64,000 bases of DNA, from assembly GCF_002087335.1 (NCBI RefSeq), contig NZ_MWVJ01000105.1:62001-126000 (forward strand), written 5' to 3'. This document shows positions 1-9,010 of this stretch, piece after piece; within the stretch, counting starts at the first letter, position 1, and every line of letters starts with the position of its first letter. This stretch comes from Pseudophaeobacter leonis (GTDB taxonomy: Bacteria > Pseudomonadota > Alphaproteobacteria > Rhodobacterales > Rhodobacteraceae). A program made the translations under genes and the position numbers. The notes beneath the pieces are model-generated. The model was not told where the DNA came from, searched no databases, and saw only the letters and a program-made list of their open reading frames with translations.

Positions 1-821
1 AGGCCATCAGGGCCGCGATATCGCCGCCGGTTCCGGGCAGGGCGCCAATCACCACGCCGATAGAGGAGGTTTGCAGCGACAGCGGCAGGTATTTTTTGAT
101 GGTGCCAAAGGAGGGAATGATCCTGTCGATCTTCTGGCGGACTGCTGCGCGGTTGACGTTCTGCAGCTGCATCAGCGCTTCGGAGACGCCAAACATGCCG
201 ATCATCACCGCAATAAAGGAAATCCCGCCTTCCATGATCTGAAAGTCAAAGGTGAACCGCTCTGTAAAGGTGAGCGGGTCGCGCCCGACAGCCCCGATGG
301 CGATGCCAAAGGCGCCGGCAAATATCCCTTTGATCATCGATCCGCTGGACAATGAGCCGACCAGTAAAATCCCGAGAACCGCCAGCAGCATATATCGCCG
401 GCTGAAATTTGATCGCAAACTCGGACACAAACGGCGCCGCTAGGGCCAGAACCAGAATGCCGACCAGGCCGCCAAAGAAAGACATGACCGTGGTGACGCC
501 GATGGCCTGGCCCGCTTCGCCGCGCTGGGCCATGGGGTAGCCGTCTAACGCTGTGGCAATCGCCGAAGGTGCTCCGGGAATGTTCAGCAAAATGGCCGTG
601 CGCGAGCCGCCATAGACGCCGCCCATGTAGATGCCCACCATCAACGAAATTGCGGGGTAGACCTCCCAGGAGAAGGTAAAGGAAATCAGGATGGAGACCG
701 CCATAGTGACCGAAAGGCCTGGGATCGCTCCAATGTAGATCCCAACAAAGGTGCCCAGTCCGACAAGGAAGAGCAGCTCTGGCTGGGTGAAGACAGTTAA
801 AATCGCGAGAAATGTATCCAT
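1..821 (-). pseudogene. tctA: Tripartite tricarboxylate transporter large membrane subunit TctA (frameshifted, cut by window edge)
   Basis: Large integral-membrane subunit of a TTT-family transporter, which with TctB and periplasmic TctC imports carboxylates using an ion gradient. The start at 821 gives a hydrophobic N-terminus containing the TctA-like glycine-rich stretch GAIPGLSVTMA and GGVYGGSRTAILLNIPGAPS. The frame reads well to AIKFQPAIY near 392, then turns to nonsense. Shifting by one base near 390 restores MLLAVLGILLVGSLSSGSM and carries the family pattern to base 1, where the gene leaves the window with its 3' end missing. About 270 of the usual 500 residues are present. It follows tctB by 13 bases in one operon. 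The lesion is probably a base-calling error, because the rest of the frame is well conserved. Confidence 0.85.
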
Positions 822-834
822 CGGAAAGCTCCTC

Positions 835-1395
835 CTAGATCAGGTTGCGGAAATACTGGATGAATTCGGCCTCGGGCAGGATCCCGGCAGGCAACAGCAC
901 GGTAAAGACGACCCGGAAAACCACCCAGATCACCAATAAGGAACCAAACGCGACCGCGAGGGTGTAGCCCCAGCCCCGCCGGGCCAGCACCTTGATCGTA
1001 ACAGTCAGAAACAGGGCGGCCGTGAGGACAAATCCGAGCGGCTGCAACAGCAGGCCAAACACAATCAGAAACCCGATAAACAGGATCACTGTTCCCGGCA
1101 GGATGTCTTTGGAAACAGTTTCACTCGTTACTATTGGCAAGCGGGCGGTGCGCAGAACCACGCCTAAACCCGCTATTGCCATCACAAAGGTCGTGGCCAT
1201 GGGAATAGCCCCCGGCGCGGACAGGGCTTCAAAGCCGGAAATGCCATAGGCGCTGTACAGCAGAAACAGGCTGGCCGCTGTCAGGAACAGGGCAAAGGCC
1301 AGCTCGCCGGGCCGCCGCATTTCAACATATCCGCCTGGCGTCGCGTCGGATGTGCCGTCGTGATGATCTGTATCACCTCTAAATTCGGGATCCAT
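835..1395 (-). CDS. tctB: Tripartite tricarboxylate transporter small membrane subunit TctB
   Basis: About 186 residues with four hydrophobic segments (roughly residues 33-50, 65-85, 105-135 and 145-170), as expected of TctB, the small membrane subunit of TTT transporters. I chose ATG at 1395 because GGGAGG lies eight bases upstream; an in-frame GTG at 1404 is possible but badly spaced. It lies between tctC and tctA on the same strand. The identification rests mainly on size, topology and neighbours, since TctB proteins are poorly conserved. Confidence 0.85.
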   Translation of the reverse strand: MDPEFRGDTDHHDGTSDATPGGYVEMRRPGELAFALFLTAASLFLLYSAYGISGFEALSAPGAIPMATTFVMAIAGLGVVLRTARLPIVTSETVSKDILPGTVILFIGFLIVFGLLLQPLGFVLTAALFLTVTIKVLARRGWGYTLAVAFGSLLVIWVVFRVVFTVLLPAGILPEAEFIQYFRNLI

Positions 1396-1447
1396 GATCC
1401 TCACCTCCCTGGAGTAAAATCCGGGTTTCTCCCCCCGGAACAGAAAA

Positions 1448-1479
1448 TGCCGCCCAGCATCGTTTCACTCTGGGCGGCA
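1448..1479 (-). terminator. Stem-loop between tctC and tctB
   Basis: Perfect 10-base inverted repeat TGCCGCCCAG / CTGGGCGGCA with a 12-base loop, in the 135-base gap downstream of tctC and upstream of tctB. It has no strong T run, so it probably acts as an attenuator or 3'-end stabiliser that leaves binding-protein mRNA in excess over membrane-subunit mRNA. This role is inferred. Confidence 0.6.
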
Positions 1480-1530
1480 CCATGTTTGGCAGTCCCGAAG
1501 GCCCACCATCCGACAAGGTCGGGCTATGGT

Positions 1531-2529
1531 TTATGGACGGGCGATGCCGAACTCTTCAGGCGAGGCCTTGGCCAGGCCCGCGTCCTGAAGCAACCAGGCT
1601 GTGCCCTGCTGCCATTTGGACAGGAAGGCCGTGGCTTCGTCGCCGCTGATTCCCATCATTGTAAAGCCGCGGTTGTCCATCAGCTCTACGAAATCGGGAT
1701 GGGCTGCGCCCTCGGAATAGGCAGCGCTCAGTTTCGCCACAACATCGTCTGGTGTGCCGTTTGGTGCGAAGACGCCAAAGAACGGGCCCCAGGGGAGATA
1801 TGTGCTGTAGCCCTCATTGTAGGAAGTCACGAGCGGCACGTCTGGCAGTTTTGCGTTTTGCTCAACGTCAAAGATCGCAATCGGCTTCATCGCACCGGCA
1901 CGGATGCTTTCGATTGCCGCGCCCAAAACCGCCGGCATCACGTCAATTGCTCCGCCCTGCAGCGCGGTCAGTGCGGGGCCGTCGCCATCATAGGGCACAG
2001 CGATGACATCGAGCTTGCCTTCAACCGTGTTCATCATCGCGGTGACAACCGAAGGCACGCCGCCTGGCCCGGTAGAGCCCAGTCGCAACGCGCCGGGATT
2101 TTTGGCGATATAGTCCAGCATGCCGGCATAGTCGTCGAACGGTGCATCGTTATTGGCCACGAGAATAGGTGTGCCACGCGCCAGGATGTTGATTGGTTTG
2201 AATTCAGAGTAGTCTTTGTCCCCAAGGCCCATCACTTTGTAAAGCAATGGGTTTTCGGCGCCCATGAGCAGGGTGTAGCCATCCGTTTTGGCCCCTGCGA
2301 CATGGTTGAGAGCGATAGCTCCAACTGCGCCGGTCATGTTCTGCATCACAACCGTGCCACCAAGTGCGGCTTCGGCGTGGGGGGTTACAGACCGCATCAC
2401 GGTATCGGTGGATCCGCCAGCACCCCATTGAATGATGCCCTGGATTTCTTTGGTTGGGTAATCCTGAGCCATTGCAAAGCTAGTGCTCAGTCCAAGCGCA
2501 ACAACTGCGCCAATCAGTTTACGAGACAT
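1531..2529 (-). CDS. tctC: TctC/Bug-family periplasmic solute-binding protein
   Basis: 332-residue secreted binding protein. Residues 1-21 form a signal peptide ending AMA before QDYPTKEIQGII, the usual Bug-family mature start. The internal pattern (WGAGGSTDTVMR, GAVGAIALNHVAGAKTDGYTLLMG, GSTGPGGVPSVV) matches the TctC/Bug ligand-binding fold, which captures carboxylates in the periplasm and hands them to TctAB. It is the first gene of the tctC-tctB-tctA operon and diverges from a TetR-family regulator. The ligand cannot be read from sequence. Start ATG at 2529 has a purine-rich AGGGAGGAC just upstream. Confidence 0.9.
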   Translation of the reverse strand: MSRKLIGAVVALGLSTSFAMAQDYPTKEIQGIIQWGAGGSTDTVMRSVTPHAEAALGGTVVMQNMTGAVGAIALNHVAGAKTDGYTLLMGAENPLLYKVMGLGDKDYSEFKPINILARGTPILVANNDAPFDDYAGMLDYIAKNPGALRLGSTGPGGVPSVVTAMMNTVEGKLDVIAVPYDGDGPALTALQGGAIDVMPAVLGAAIESIRAGAMKPIAIFDVEQNAKLPDVPLVTSYNEGYSTYLPWGPFFGVFAPNGTPDDVVAKLSAAYSEGAAHPDFVELMDNRGFTMMGISGDEATAFLSKWQQGTAWLLQDAGLAKASPEEFGIARP

Positions 2530-2600
2530 TTTTGTCCTCCCTAAGTGTTCTTTTCTGGCCGACGATTCGCTCCCCGCTTCGCCGTCACTCCGTCCTTTAT

Positions 2601-2660
2601 GTACCTCGGGGTTAATTTGTCAATTGCAATGTACCTGGGAGTTAATTTCGTGGTACCTCA
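2601..2660. promoter_or_regulatory. Direct repeats in the tctC / TetR divergent promoter
   Basis: Two near-identical 18-base repeats of the form GTACCTsGGrGTTAATTT start at 2601 and 2631, exactly 30 bases apart, followed by a partial third copy GTACCTCA at 2653. They lie in the 166-base gap between divergent tctC and the TetR-family gene, so they are the obvious candidate operators for that regulator. The CAATTG between them is a small palindrome. Confidence 0.55.
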
Positions 2661-2695
2661 GGGGGAGAATCACAAGAACCTGAGAGGTGGGCGAA

Positions 2696-3385
2696 ATGGA
2701 TAGAGGCACGGGCCCCGCAGACAAAAAGCGGAAGACCTCTTGGAAAAAAGACCCTGAGGCAGTCAAGGAGAACATCCTGACCATCGCCACAGAGGAATTT
2801 GCGGCGCAGGGTCTTGCTGGCGCGAACATCAACGAAATTGCCAAGAGGACGGCGACCTCTAAGCGCATGATTTACTACTATTTCGGCGACAAAGAAGGGC
2901 TGTATCAACACGTCCTTGAACGGGTGTATTCCTCGCTGCGCAACACCGAACAGGCGTTGAATGTTGCAGATCTCGACCCTGTCCCGGCCCTGCGCCGCCT
3001 GACCGAAGCGACGTTTGATTCACATGTGAACAACCCCCAGTTCATCCGCCTTGTGATGATCGAGAACATCCACAATGCAGAGTACGTCAAGAAGTCAGAA
3101 ATCATCCCAAAGCTGAACAAGGCCATCATCGACAAATTAGCTGACGTTTGTGAGCGGGGCAAAGCGAGTGGCGTTTTGCGTCAGGATGCTGACCCGCTTG
3201 AGCTCCATTGGATGACCAGCTCCGCGAGTTTTTATAATGTCTCCAATGAGGCGACGTTTTCGGCGTCATTTGGCAACAGCCTCCACACGGTGGAGGGGCA
3301 AAAGAGGTTGCGCCAGCGCGTTGTCGATATGGTTCTTGGCGCGGTGGTTATTGGCTATCAGCCGAATGAGCTGCATTCCAATTGA
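2696..3385 (+). CDS. TetR/AcrR-family transcriptional regulator
   Basis: 229-residue regulator. Residues about 20-70 form the TetR DNA-binding domain (ILTIATEEFAAQGLAGANINEIAKRTATSKRMIYYYFGDKEGLYQHVLE). The remainder is a helical ligand-binding and dimerisation domain, resembling the TetR C-terminal domain found in aromatic or carboxylate regulators (LVMIENIHNAEYV). ATG at 2696 is preceded by GAGAGG at good spacing; a GTG at 2687 is less likely. It diverges from the tct operon and probably controls it in response to the transported compound. Confidence 0.85.
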   Translation: MDRGTGPADKKRKTSWKKDPEAVKENILTIATEEFAAQGLAGANINEIAKRTATSKRMIYYYFGDKEGLYQHVLERVYSSLRNTEQALNVADLDPVPALRRLTEATFDSHVNNPQFIRLVMIENIHNAEYVKKSEIIPKLNKAIIDKLADVCERGKASGVLRQDADPLELHWMTSSASFYNVSNEATFSASFGNSLHTVEGQKRLRQRVVDMVLGAVVIGYQPNELHSN

Positions 3386-3764
3386 CCTAGCCCCAGCCCA
3401 CCTAGCCCCAGTCCGCCTATTCAGTCCATGCGGGAGGGTGGAAATGCGCTGCGCGAGCGGTTGAGGCGGTGATGCCAGGGCGGCGCATCAGATCCGCTGG
3501 AAACATAGCGACACTGCGCGCACGCAGATCCCCAGCCTGCATGAACCGCTTGCTCACAGACATTTCTGGCGGGCCTTCGGGAACTTCTTGCTGGCTCTCT
3601 CAAACCCTGGGAAGGAACACCCAGAGCAAGGCTGCGGGTTTCTGCCGTTGACTATCGGCTCAGAGCGTTGAAGTTGAGGCGGTCTGGCGTCTTGGGAATC
3701 CGGGCTCCTTTGGGAGGCGGATCCTAGGCATGGCGAAACCACTCACAGAAAGAGACCCCTTCGA
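3386..3764. other. 379-base intergenic stretch without a gene
   Basis: No reading frame here looks like a protein. A short direct repeat (CCACCTAGCCCCAG-like) sits just after the TetR stop. The region should hold the promoter of the HAD/phn cluster, but I see no clear PhoB-type box. Confidence 0.5.
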
Positions 3765-4431
3765 ATGGACCTCCCTAAAGCGATCATATTTGATTTGGAC
3801 GGCACCCTCATTCACAGCGCACCTGACCTGCACGCCGCCATAAATGTAACGCTTGCCGCCCTTGGGCGTGCGGCGCTTGAGCTGCCTGTGGTGGTCTCTT
3901 TCATCGGCAATGGTGTGGAAAAGCTGGTTGAGAGGAGCCTCACGGCCACCGGCGGCTATGACGCGGCGTTGCGGGCACAAGCGCTGGAGATCTTTCTGGA
4001 GGCCTACGGCCAGAATATGACAACGCTGACCCGCCCCTATTGCGGGGTTGTGGCTGCACTTGGCGCCTTTCAGCAGGCTGGCATTGCGCTGGGCGTTTGC
4101 ACCAACAAGCCCATTCAGCCTGCCCGTGACATCTGTGAGCGACTGGGGCTGAGCCGGTTTTTCAAGGTGATCTCTGGCGCCCAGGACGGTCTTGCGAAGA
4201 AGCCGGACCCCTGCGCCGCTTTTGCGCTGCATCAGTGAGATGGGGGCAGAGCCTGCGCAGGCGCTTTATGTCGGTGACAGCTCTATTGACTATCTCACGG
4301 CGCAAAATGCCGCCGTACAGTTCCGGCTGTTTTCCAATGGCTACCTGAACGCGCCATTGCCGGATCTCGCTGAGGCGGACCGCTTTGCGGACTGGACGGC
4401 GCATGGCATTCAGATAGGCGTGACGATTTGA
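3765..4431 (+). pseudogene. HAD-superfamily phosphatase, phosphoglycolate phosphatase-like (frameshifted)
   Basis: HAD-IA hydrolase. Motif I is IIFDLDGTLIHSAPD with both catalytic aspartates, motif II lies in LGVCTNKP, and motif III/IV is split by a frameshift. The frame from ATG 3765 reads to KKPDP near 4210 and then breaks. Removing one base (the T at about 4212) gives KPDPAPLLRC and then ALYVGDSSIDY, the canonical acidic loop, ending at 4431. Total length is 222 codons plus one base, exactly a +1 insertion. Similar to Gph, but next to phosphonate transport genes it may instead dephosphorylate a phosphonate- or phosphoester-derived product. That substrate is inferred. Confidence 0.8.
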
Positions 4432-4493
4432 CACAATCCTTCTGGCAAAACTTTTCGTTTCGGGTAGTTTGATCCTCTAGGGAGGATTTCTGA

Positions 4494-5469
4494 ATGAAAC
4501 TATTGAACTCATTGATGTCTGGCGCCGCCATGGCATTTGCACTTTCGCTTGCCGGACCTGTTGCTGCGCAGGATTGCCCGCGCGGCGACCTGGACAAACA
4601 GTTTTGCGATGTTGATGGCGACCTGAATTGCGGACACCCCCACGGATCCGGCGGATCAGGTTGACCCTGACACGTTGATTTTTGCCTATACACCCGTCGA
4701 AGACCCCGCCGTCTACAAAGCGGCCTGGTCCGATTTCCTGACCCATCTGGAGGCCGAGACCGGCAAATCGGTGGTGTTCTTCCCGGTGCAAAACAACGCA
4801 GCCCAGATCGAGGCTATGCGCTCAGGCCGGCTGCACATTGCGGGTTTCAACACCGGGTCCAACCCTCTGGCGGTCAACTGTGCGGGCTTTAACCCCTTCA
4901 CAATCATGGCGTCCAAGGACGGCAACTTTGGCTATGAGATGGAAATCATCACCTATCCGGGCTCCGGCATTGAAAAGGTCGAAGACATCAAAGGCAAACA
5001 GCTTGCCTTCACCTCGCCGACCTCGAACTCTGGCTTCAAAGCGCCCAGTGCGATTTTGAAGGGTGATTTTGACATGCTGCCCGAGCGTGATTTTGAACCG
5101 GTCTATTCCGGCAAGCACGACAACTCGATCCTGGGTGTCGCCAACAAAGACTATATGGCGGCCTCGATCGCCAACTCTGTCAAGGCGCGGATGCTGAGCC
5201 GTGATGTGATCACCGAAGATCAGGTCAAGGTGATCTACAAATCGCAAACCTTCCCGACCACGGGGTTTGGCACGGCGCATAACCTGACCCCAGAGCTGAA
5301 GGGCAAGATCCAGAATGCCTTCTTCAACTTTGACTGGGAAGGCTCCTCGCTGCAGGCCGAGTTTGAAAAGTCGAACGAAGGTCAGTTCCTGCCCATGACC
5401 TATAAGGTCTTTTGGGAGGTGATCCGCAAGATCGACGCGGCCAATGGCGTGAGCTACTCCTGCGAGTAA
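4494..5469 (+). pseudogene. phnD: Phosphonate ABC transporter substrate-binding protein PhnD (frameshifted)
   Basis: Periplasmic binding protein for phosphonates or related phosphorus compounds. ATG 4494 has GGGAGGA upstream, and the first 24 residues form a signal peptide ending VAAQD. One extra base near 4625 breaks the frame after DGDL; correcting it gives IADTPTDPADQVDPDTLIF and joins the long frame that ends at 5469. The remainder shows PhnD features: IFAYTPVEDPAVYKAAW, MRSGRLHIAGFNTGSNPLAVNCAG and YPGSGIEKVEDIKGKQLAFT. Full length would be 324 residues. It leads phnD-phnC-phnE-phnE. The lesion is probably a sequencing error. Confidence 0.88.
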
Positions 5470-5482
5470 TTAAACCTGATTT

Positions 5483-5506
5483 GGCGGGTCCTTTGGCCCG
5501 CCTTTT
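5483..5506 (+). terminator. Stem-loop after phnD
   Basis: GGCGGG / CCCGCC stem followed by TTTT, 14 bases after the phnD stop and ahead of phnC. It resembles a rho-independent terminator and probably works as a leaky attenuator, since phnC and phnE continue in the same direction. Confidence 0.65.
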
Positions 5507-5538
5507 CCAACAAAAACATTTGGGGCGGGGGGGCTTTC

Positions 5539-6342
5539 ATGCTGCGGCTTGAGAAGCTTATTAAGACATATAAAACGGGCGATCAGGCCCTAAAGGCGGT
5601 TGAACTGGAGGTGCCTGAGGGGCAGGTTCTGGCCCTGATTGGCCCGTCGGGCGCGGGTAAATCGACGCTGATCCGCTGCATCAACCGGCTGGTAGAGCCC
5701 ACCGCAGGCAAGGTGTACCTTGGCGATGTTGAGTTGACCGACCTGTCTGCGCGCAATCTGCGCCGCGAGCGCCGCCGCATGGGGATGATCTTTCAGGAAT
5801 ACGCGCTGGTTGAACGGCTGACTGTGATGGAGAATGTTCTGTCAGGGCGGCTGGGCTATGTCGGGTTCTGGCGCAGCTTTCTGCGGCGCTATCCGCAGTC
5901 TGATGTCGACGAGGCCTTTCGCCTGCTCGACCGCGTCGGCCTTGCCCATATGGCGGACAAACGCGCCGATGAGCTGTCCGGCGGCCAGCGCCAGCGTGTT
6001 GGCATCTGTCGCGCCCTGATTCAGGACCCGGCGCTTTTGTTGGTGGATGAGCCGACAGCCTCGCTTGACCCGAAAACATCGCGCCAGATCATGCGGCTGA
6101 TTTGTGAGCTGTGCAAAGAGCGCGGTCTGGCCGCGATCATCAATATTCACGACGTGGCCCTGGCGCAGATGTTTGTGCAGCGTGTCATCGGCCTGCGCTT
6201 TGGTGCGGTCGAATTTGACGGCGCCCCCGAGGGGCTCACGCCTGACGTGCTCACGACGATTTACGGTGCAGAAGACTGGGAAGCCACCATCGAAAAAGTC
6301 GATGAGGACGATGCTGAGGTCACGTCAGGAGCACGCCTGTAA
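5539..6342 (+). CDS. phnC: Phosphonate ABC transporter ATP-binding protein PhnC
   Basis: 267-residue ATPase energising phosphonate uptake on the cytoplasmic face. Walker A is GPSGAGKST (about residues 33-41), the Q-loop is in [12 protein letters not shown], the signature is [10 protein letters not shown], and Walker B is [12 protein letters not shown]. The [16 protein letters not shown] stretch after the Q-loop is typical of PhnC. ATG 5539 follows a G-rich run. It lies between phnD and the first phnE, and the frame is intact. Confidence 0.93.
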   Translation: MLRLEKLIKTYKTGDQALKAVELEVPEGQVLALIGPSGAGKSTLIRCINRLVEPTAGKVYLGDVELTDLSARNLRRERRRMGMIFQEYALVERLTVMENVLSGRLGYVGFWRSFLRRYPQSDVDEAFRLLDRVGLAHMADKRADELSGGQRQRVGICRALIQDPALLLVDEPTASLDPKTSRQIMRLICELCKERGLAAIINIHDVALAQMFVQRVIGLRFGAVEFDGAPEGLTPDVLTTIYGAEDWEATIEKVDEDDAEVTSGARL

Positions 6343-6356
6343 CTGAGCTGGAGACC

Positions 6357-7147
6357 TTGATTGGCAAGCCGTGGCGCAAGCCCTCCTTTATCAAACACCC
6401 CTGGCTCAGATGGACGCTGATGCTGGGCTTTCTCGCCTATCTGATCGCGGCCTATCTGACGATCGAGGTGAACTGGTCACGGGTCTACGAGGGGTTGGAA
6501 CGCGGCAAGAAATTTGTGCTGGCCTTTACCAGCCCGGATTTCACCACCCGGTCGTCGGACATATATGAGGGCATGGTGGAAAGCATCATCATGACCATTG
6601 CCTCCTCGGTGGTGGGGATTGCCATCTGATCCCGATTGCGCTGGGCGCGGCCCGCAACATTGCCCCGCTGCCGGTCTATATCATTTGCCGCTCCATCATT
6701 GCGGTGAGCCGCGCCTTGCAGGAGATTATCGTCGCGATCCTTCTGGTGGCGATTTTTGGCTTTGGCCCTCTGGCGGGCTTTTTGACGCTCAGCTTTGCCA
6801 CCATTGGGTTTTTGTCCAAATTGCTCGCCGAGGATATCGAGAGCATGGACAAGGTGCAGGCCGAGGCGATCAAAGCCACGGGGGCCAGGTGGACCCAGTG
6901 GATCAACTACGGGGTGCAGCCGCAGGTGATGCCACGTCTGATCGGGTTGAGCATCTATCGTCTTGATATCAACTTTCGGGAAAGCGCGATTCTGGGGCTG
7001 GTGGGGGCAGGCGGCATTGGTGCCACGCTGAACACCTCCTTTGACCGCTATGAATATGACACGGCAGCGGCAATCCTGCTGATCATCATCGTGATCGTCA
7101 TGGCGCTGGAATACCTGTCCGGCGTGATCAGAGCGAGGGTGCAGTAA
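6357..7147 (+). pseudogene. phnE: Phosphonate ABC transporter permease PhnE, first copy (frameshifted)
   Basis: Inner-membrane permease of the phosphonate importer. A TTG at 6357, 15 bases after the phnC stop, begins IGKPWRKPSFIKHPW followed by a membrane segment. The frame ends falsely at 6629 after SSVVGIAI; restoring one base there leads into IPIALGAARNIAPLPVYIICRSIIAV and then the EAA-like loop AEAIKATGARWTQWINYGVQPQ. The gene ends at 7147, overlapping the next start. The length is 263 codons plus two bases, fitting a single-base deletion. It is the first of two paired PhnE permeases. Confidence 0.85.
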
Positions 7148-7961
7148 TGCCAGTGCAAGATTTGAAAGGCCAAAAGATCTGGCAGCGTCGGACGGGCCGC
7201 GAAAGCCTCGTCCACTGGGTTCTTTGGCTGATTGGTGTGGCTGTCTTTGCCTATTGCTGGCAGCAGATCTCCGCCTCAACCACCTGGTTCTTTGTCTGGG
7301 ATGCCCCGCGTATTGCCAATGACATCTGGACCCGGGCGACACCGCCGCGCTGGGAGTACATTGCGCAGCTGGGCAAGCCGATTTGGGACACGCTGAATAT
7401 TGCAACCCTGGGCACCATCATCGCATTGCTGCTGGCAGTGCCGGTGGCCTTTTTGGCGGCCCGCAATACCACCGCATCACAGCTGTTTATACGGCCGATT
7501 GCGCTGCTGATCATCGTGTCGACCCGCTCGATCAACTCGCTGCTCTGGGCACTGCTGCTGATTGCGATCATCGGCCCCGGCGTGTTTGCCGGCGTTATTG
7601 CAATTGCCATCCGCTCGATCGGGTTCTGCGCCAAACTGCTGTATGAGGCGATCGAAGAAATCGACCAGACGCAGGTCGAGGCGATCACCGCCACAGGCGC
7701 GTCCGCTGGCAGGTGATGGCCTATGGTATCGTGCCGCAGATCCTGCCTGCCTTTGCCGGCATTGCGGTGTTCCGCTGGGACATCAACATCCGCGAAAGCA
7801 CCGTTTTGGGCCTGGTGGGCGCCGGTGGCATCGGGCTGCAGTTGTCCTCGTCGCTGAATGTTCTGGCCTGGCCTCAGGTCTCGCTGATCCTGCTGGTCAT
7901 CCTTGCGGCCGTGGTGATCTCGGAATGGGTGTCGGCCAAGGTGCGCGGAGCGATCATTTGA
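7147..7961 (+). pseudogene. phnE: Phosphonate ABC transporter permease PhnE, second copy (frameshifted)
   Basis: Second membrane permease, starting at ATG 7147 and overlapping the previous stop by one base. Hydrophobic segments lie near residues 20-40, 80-105 and 115-150, followed by EEIDQTQVEAITATGAS, the EAA loop that contacts PhnC. One missing base near 7702 breaks the frame inside this loop; correction gives RWQVMAYGIVPQILPAF and continues to 7961. Paired PhnE proteins are common in Rhodobacteraceae phn clusters. The lesion sits in a conserved segment, so it is probably a sequencing error. Confidence 0.85.
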
Positions 7962-8875
7962 ACGCGGATCAGGCTTTTGCCGCCTACGAGCGGGTGCGCC
8001 ACCGACTGCCCCCCAGTCTTTCCCCCAGCCTGCCTGCGGGAGCGTCAGGGGCTGGCTGCCAGAGGCTGGCGAACCTTGATGCTCTGGCCGATGATATTGA
8101 CGTCTTTCTGCTGGACGCCTTTGGCGTGCTCAATATTGGCGATACGGCAATTTCCGGCGTGCCAGAGCGTATCGCAGGGCAGCAAAAGGCCGGTAAGCGG
8201 GTGCTGGTTGTGTCAAACGCAGCCGGGTTTCCGCATGGCATGCTGATGGAGAAATACGCGCGCCTCGGCTATGATTTTGCGCCTGAGGATGTGATCACCA
8301 GCCGCAAAGCCACCCTGCAGGCCCTGCACAGGGCGCCGCCGATGAAATGGGGTCTGATGGCGACCGAAAGCCTGGGACGCGGCGATATCGAGGCCTTTGA
8401 TATGGACTATCTGGCCGAGGATGCCGCGGCCTATGACGCGGTTGACGGGTTTGTGATGCTGGGCAGTGCGGTCTGGACGGAAACGCGCCAGTCCCTTCTG
8501 GAGGCCTCGCTGCGCGCCAATCCCCGGCCTGTCTATGTCGGCAACCCAGACATCGTCGCCCCCCGCGAGGCGGGGTTTTCGATAGAGCCCGGACATTTTG
8601 CCCACCGTCTTGCAGATGCGACAGGGATTGAGCCGCAGTTTTTTGGCAAACCCTTTGGCAATATCTTCGATCTGGCCTTCACCCAGCTGCAAGAAAGCGA
8701 TCTTGCGCGCACCGTGATGGTGGGAGACAGCCTGCACACGGATATTCTGGGCGGTCAGGCAGCGGGGGTGAAAACAGCCCTGATCTCTGATTATGGCTTC
8801 TTTGCAGGCAAAGACCTGGCAGAGCCGATTTCTGTTTCCGGCATTCAGCCTGACTATATCCTGCAGCAACCCTGA
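7958..8875 (+). CDS. HAD-superfamily subfamily IIA hydrolase (TIGR01459-like)
   Basis: 305-residue HAD-IIA hydrolase of the NagD/CECR5 type, last gene of the phn cluster. Motif I is FLLDAFGVLN: the nucleophile Asp is present, but the second Asp of the usual DxD is Phe, like the D-x-W of TIGR01459 proteins, so classic phosphatase activity is uncertain. Motif II is VLVVSNAAG, and motif III/IV lies in FFGKPFGNIF and MVGDSLHTDILGG. A TTG at 7958 overlaps the phnE stop (TTGA), implying translational coupling. I infer that it acts on a compound imported by PhnCDE. Confidence 0.8.
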   Translation: MNADQAFAAYERVRHRLPPSLSPSLPAGASGAGCQRLANLDALADDIDVFLLDAFGVLNIGDTAISGVPERIAGQQKAGKRVLVVSNAAGFPHGMLMEKYARLGYDFAPEDVITSRKATLQALHRAPPMKWGLMATESLGRGDIEAFDMDYLAEDAAAYDAVDGFVMLGSAVWTETRQSLLEASLRANPRPVYVGNPDIVAPREAGFSIEPGHFAHRLADATGIEPQFFGKPFGNIFDLAFTQLQESDLARTVMVGDSLHTDILGGQAAGVKTALISDYGFFAGKDLAEPISVSGIQPDYILQQP

Positions 8876-9010
8876 GGGGGCGTCACAGTAACCAAATCTG
8901 ATCGGGCGCTTTGCCCAGGACCTCGATAAAGAACAGGGCCTCGGTAAAGGAAATGTCAATTCTGTCTGGATAGTGTGCAGGCTCTCTGCGGATTCAGACA
9001 GAAGGCTGAT

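Noticed and set aside
1360-2544. Long plus-strand frame of 394 codons
   Set aside because: It is antisense to tctC, has no family pattern and is a by-product of GC-rich codon use.
7562-7957. Extension of the HAD-IIA frame upstream into phnE
   Set aside because: The residues are phnE read in another frame; the natural start is the TTG overlapping the phnE stop.
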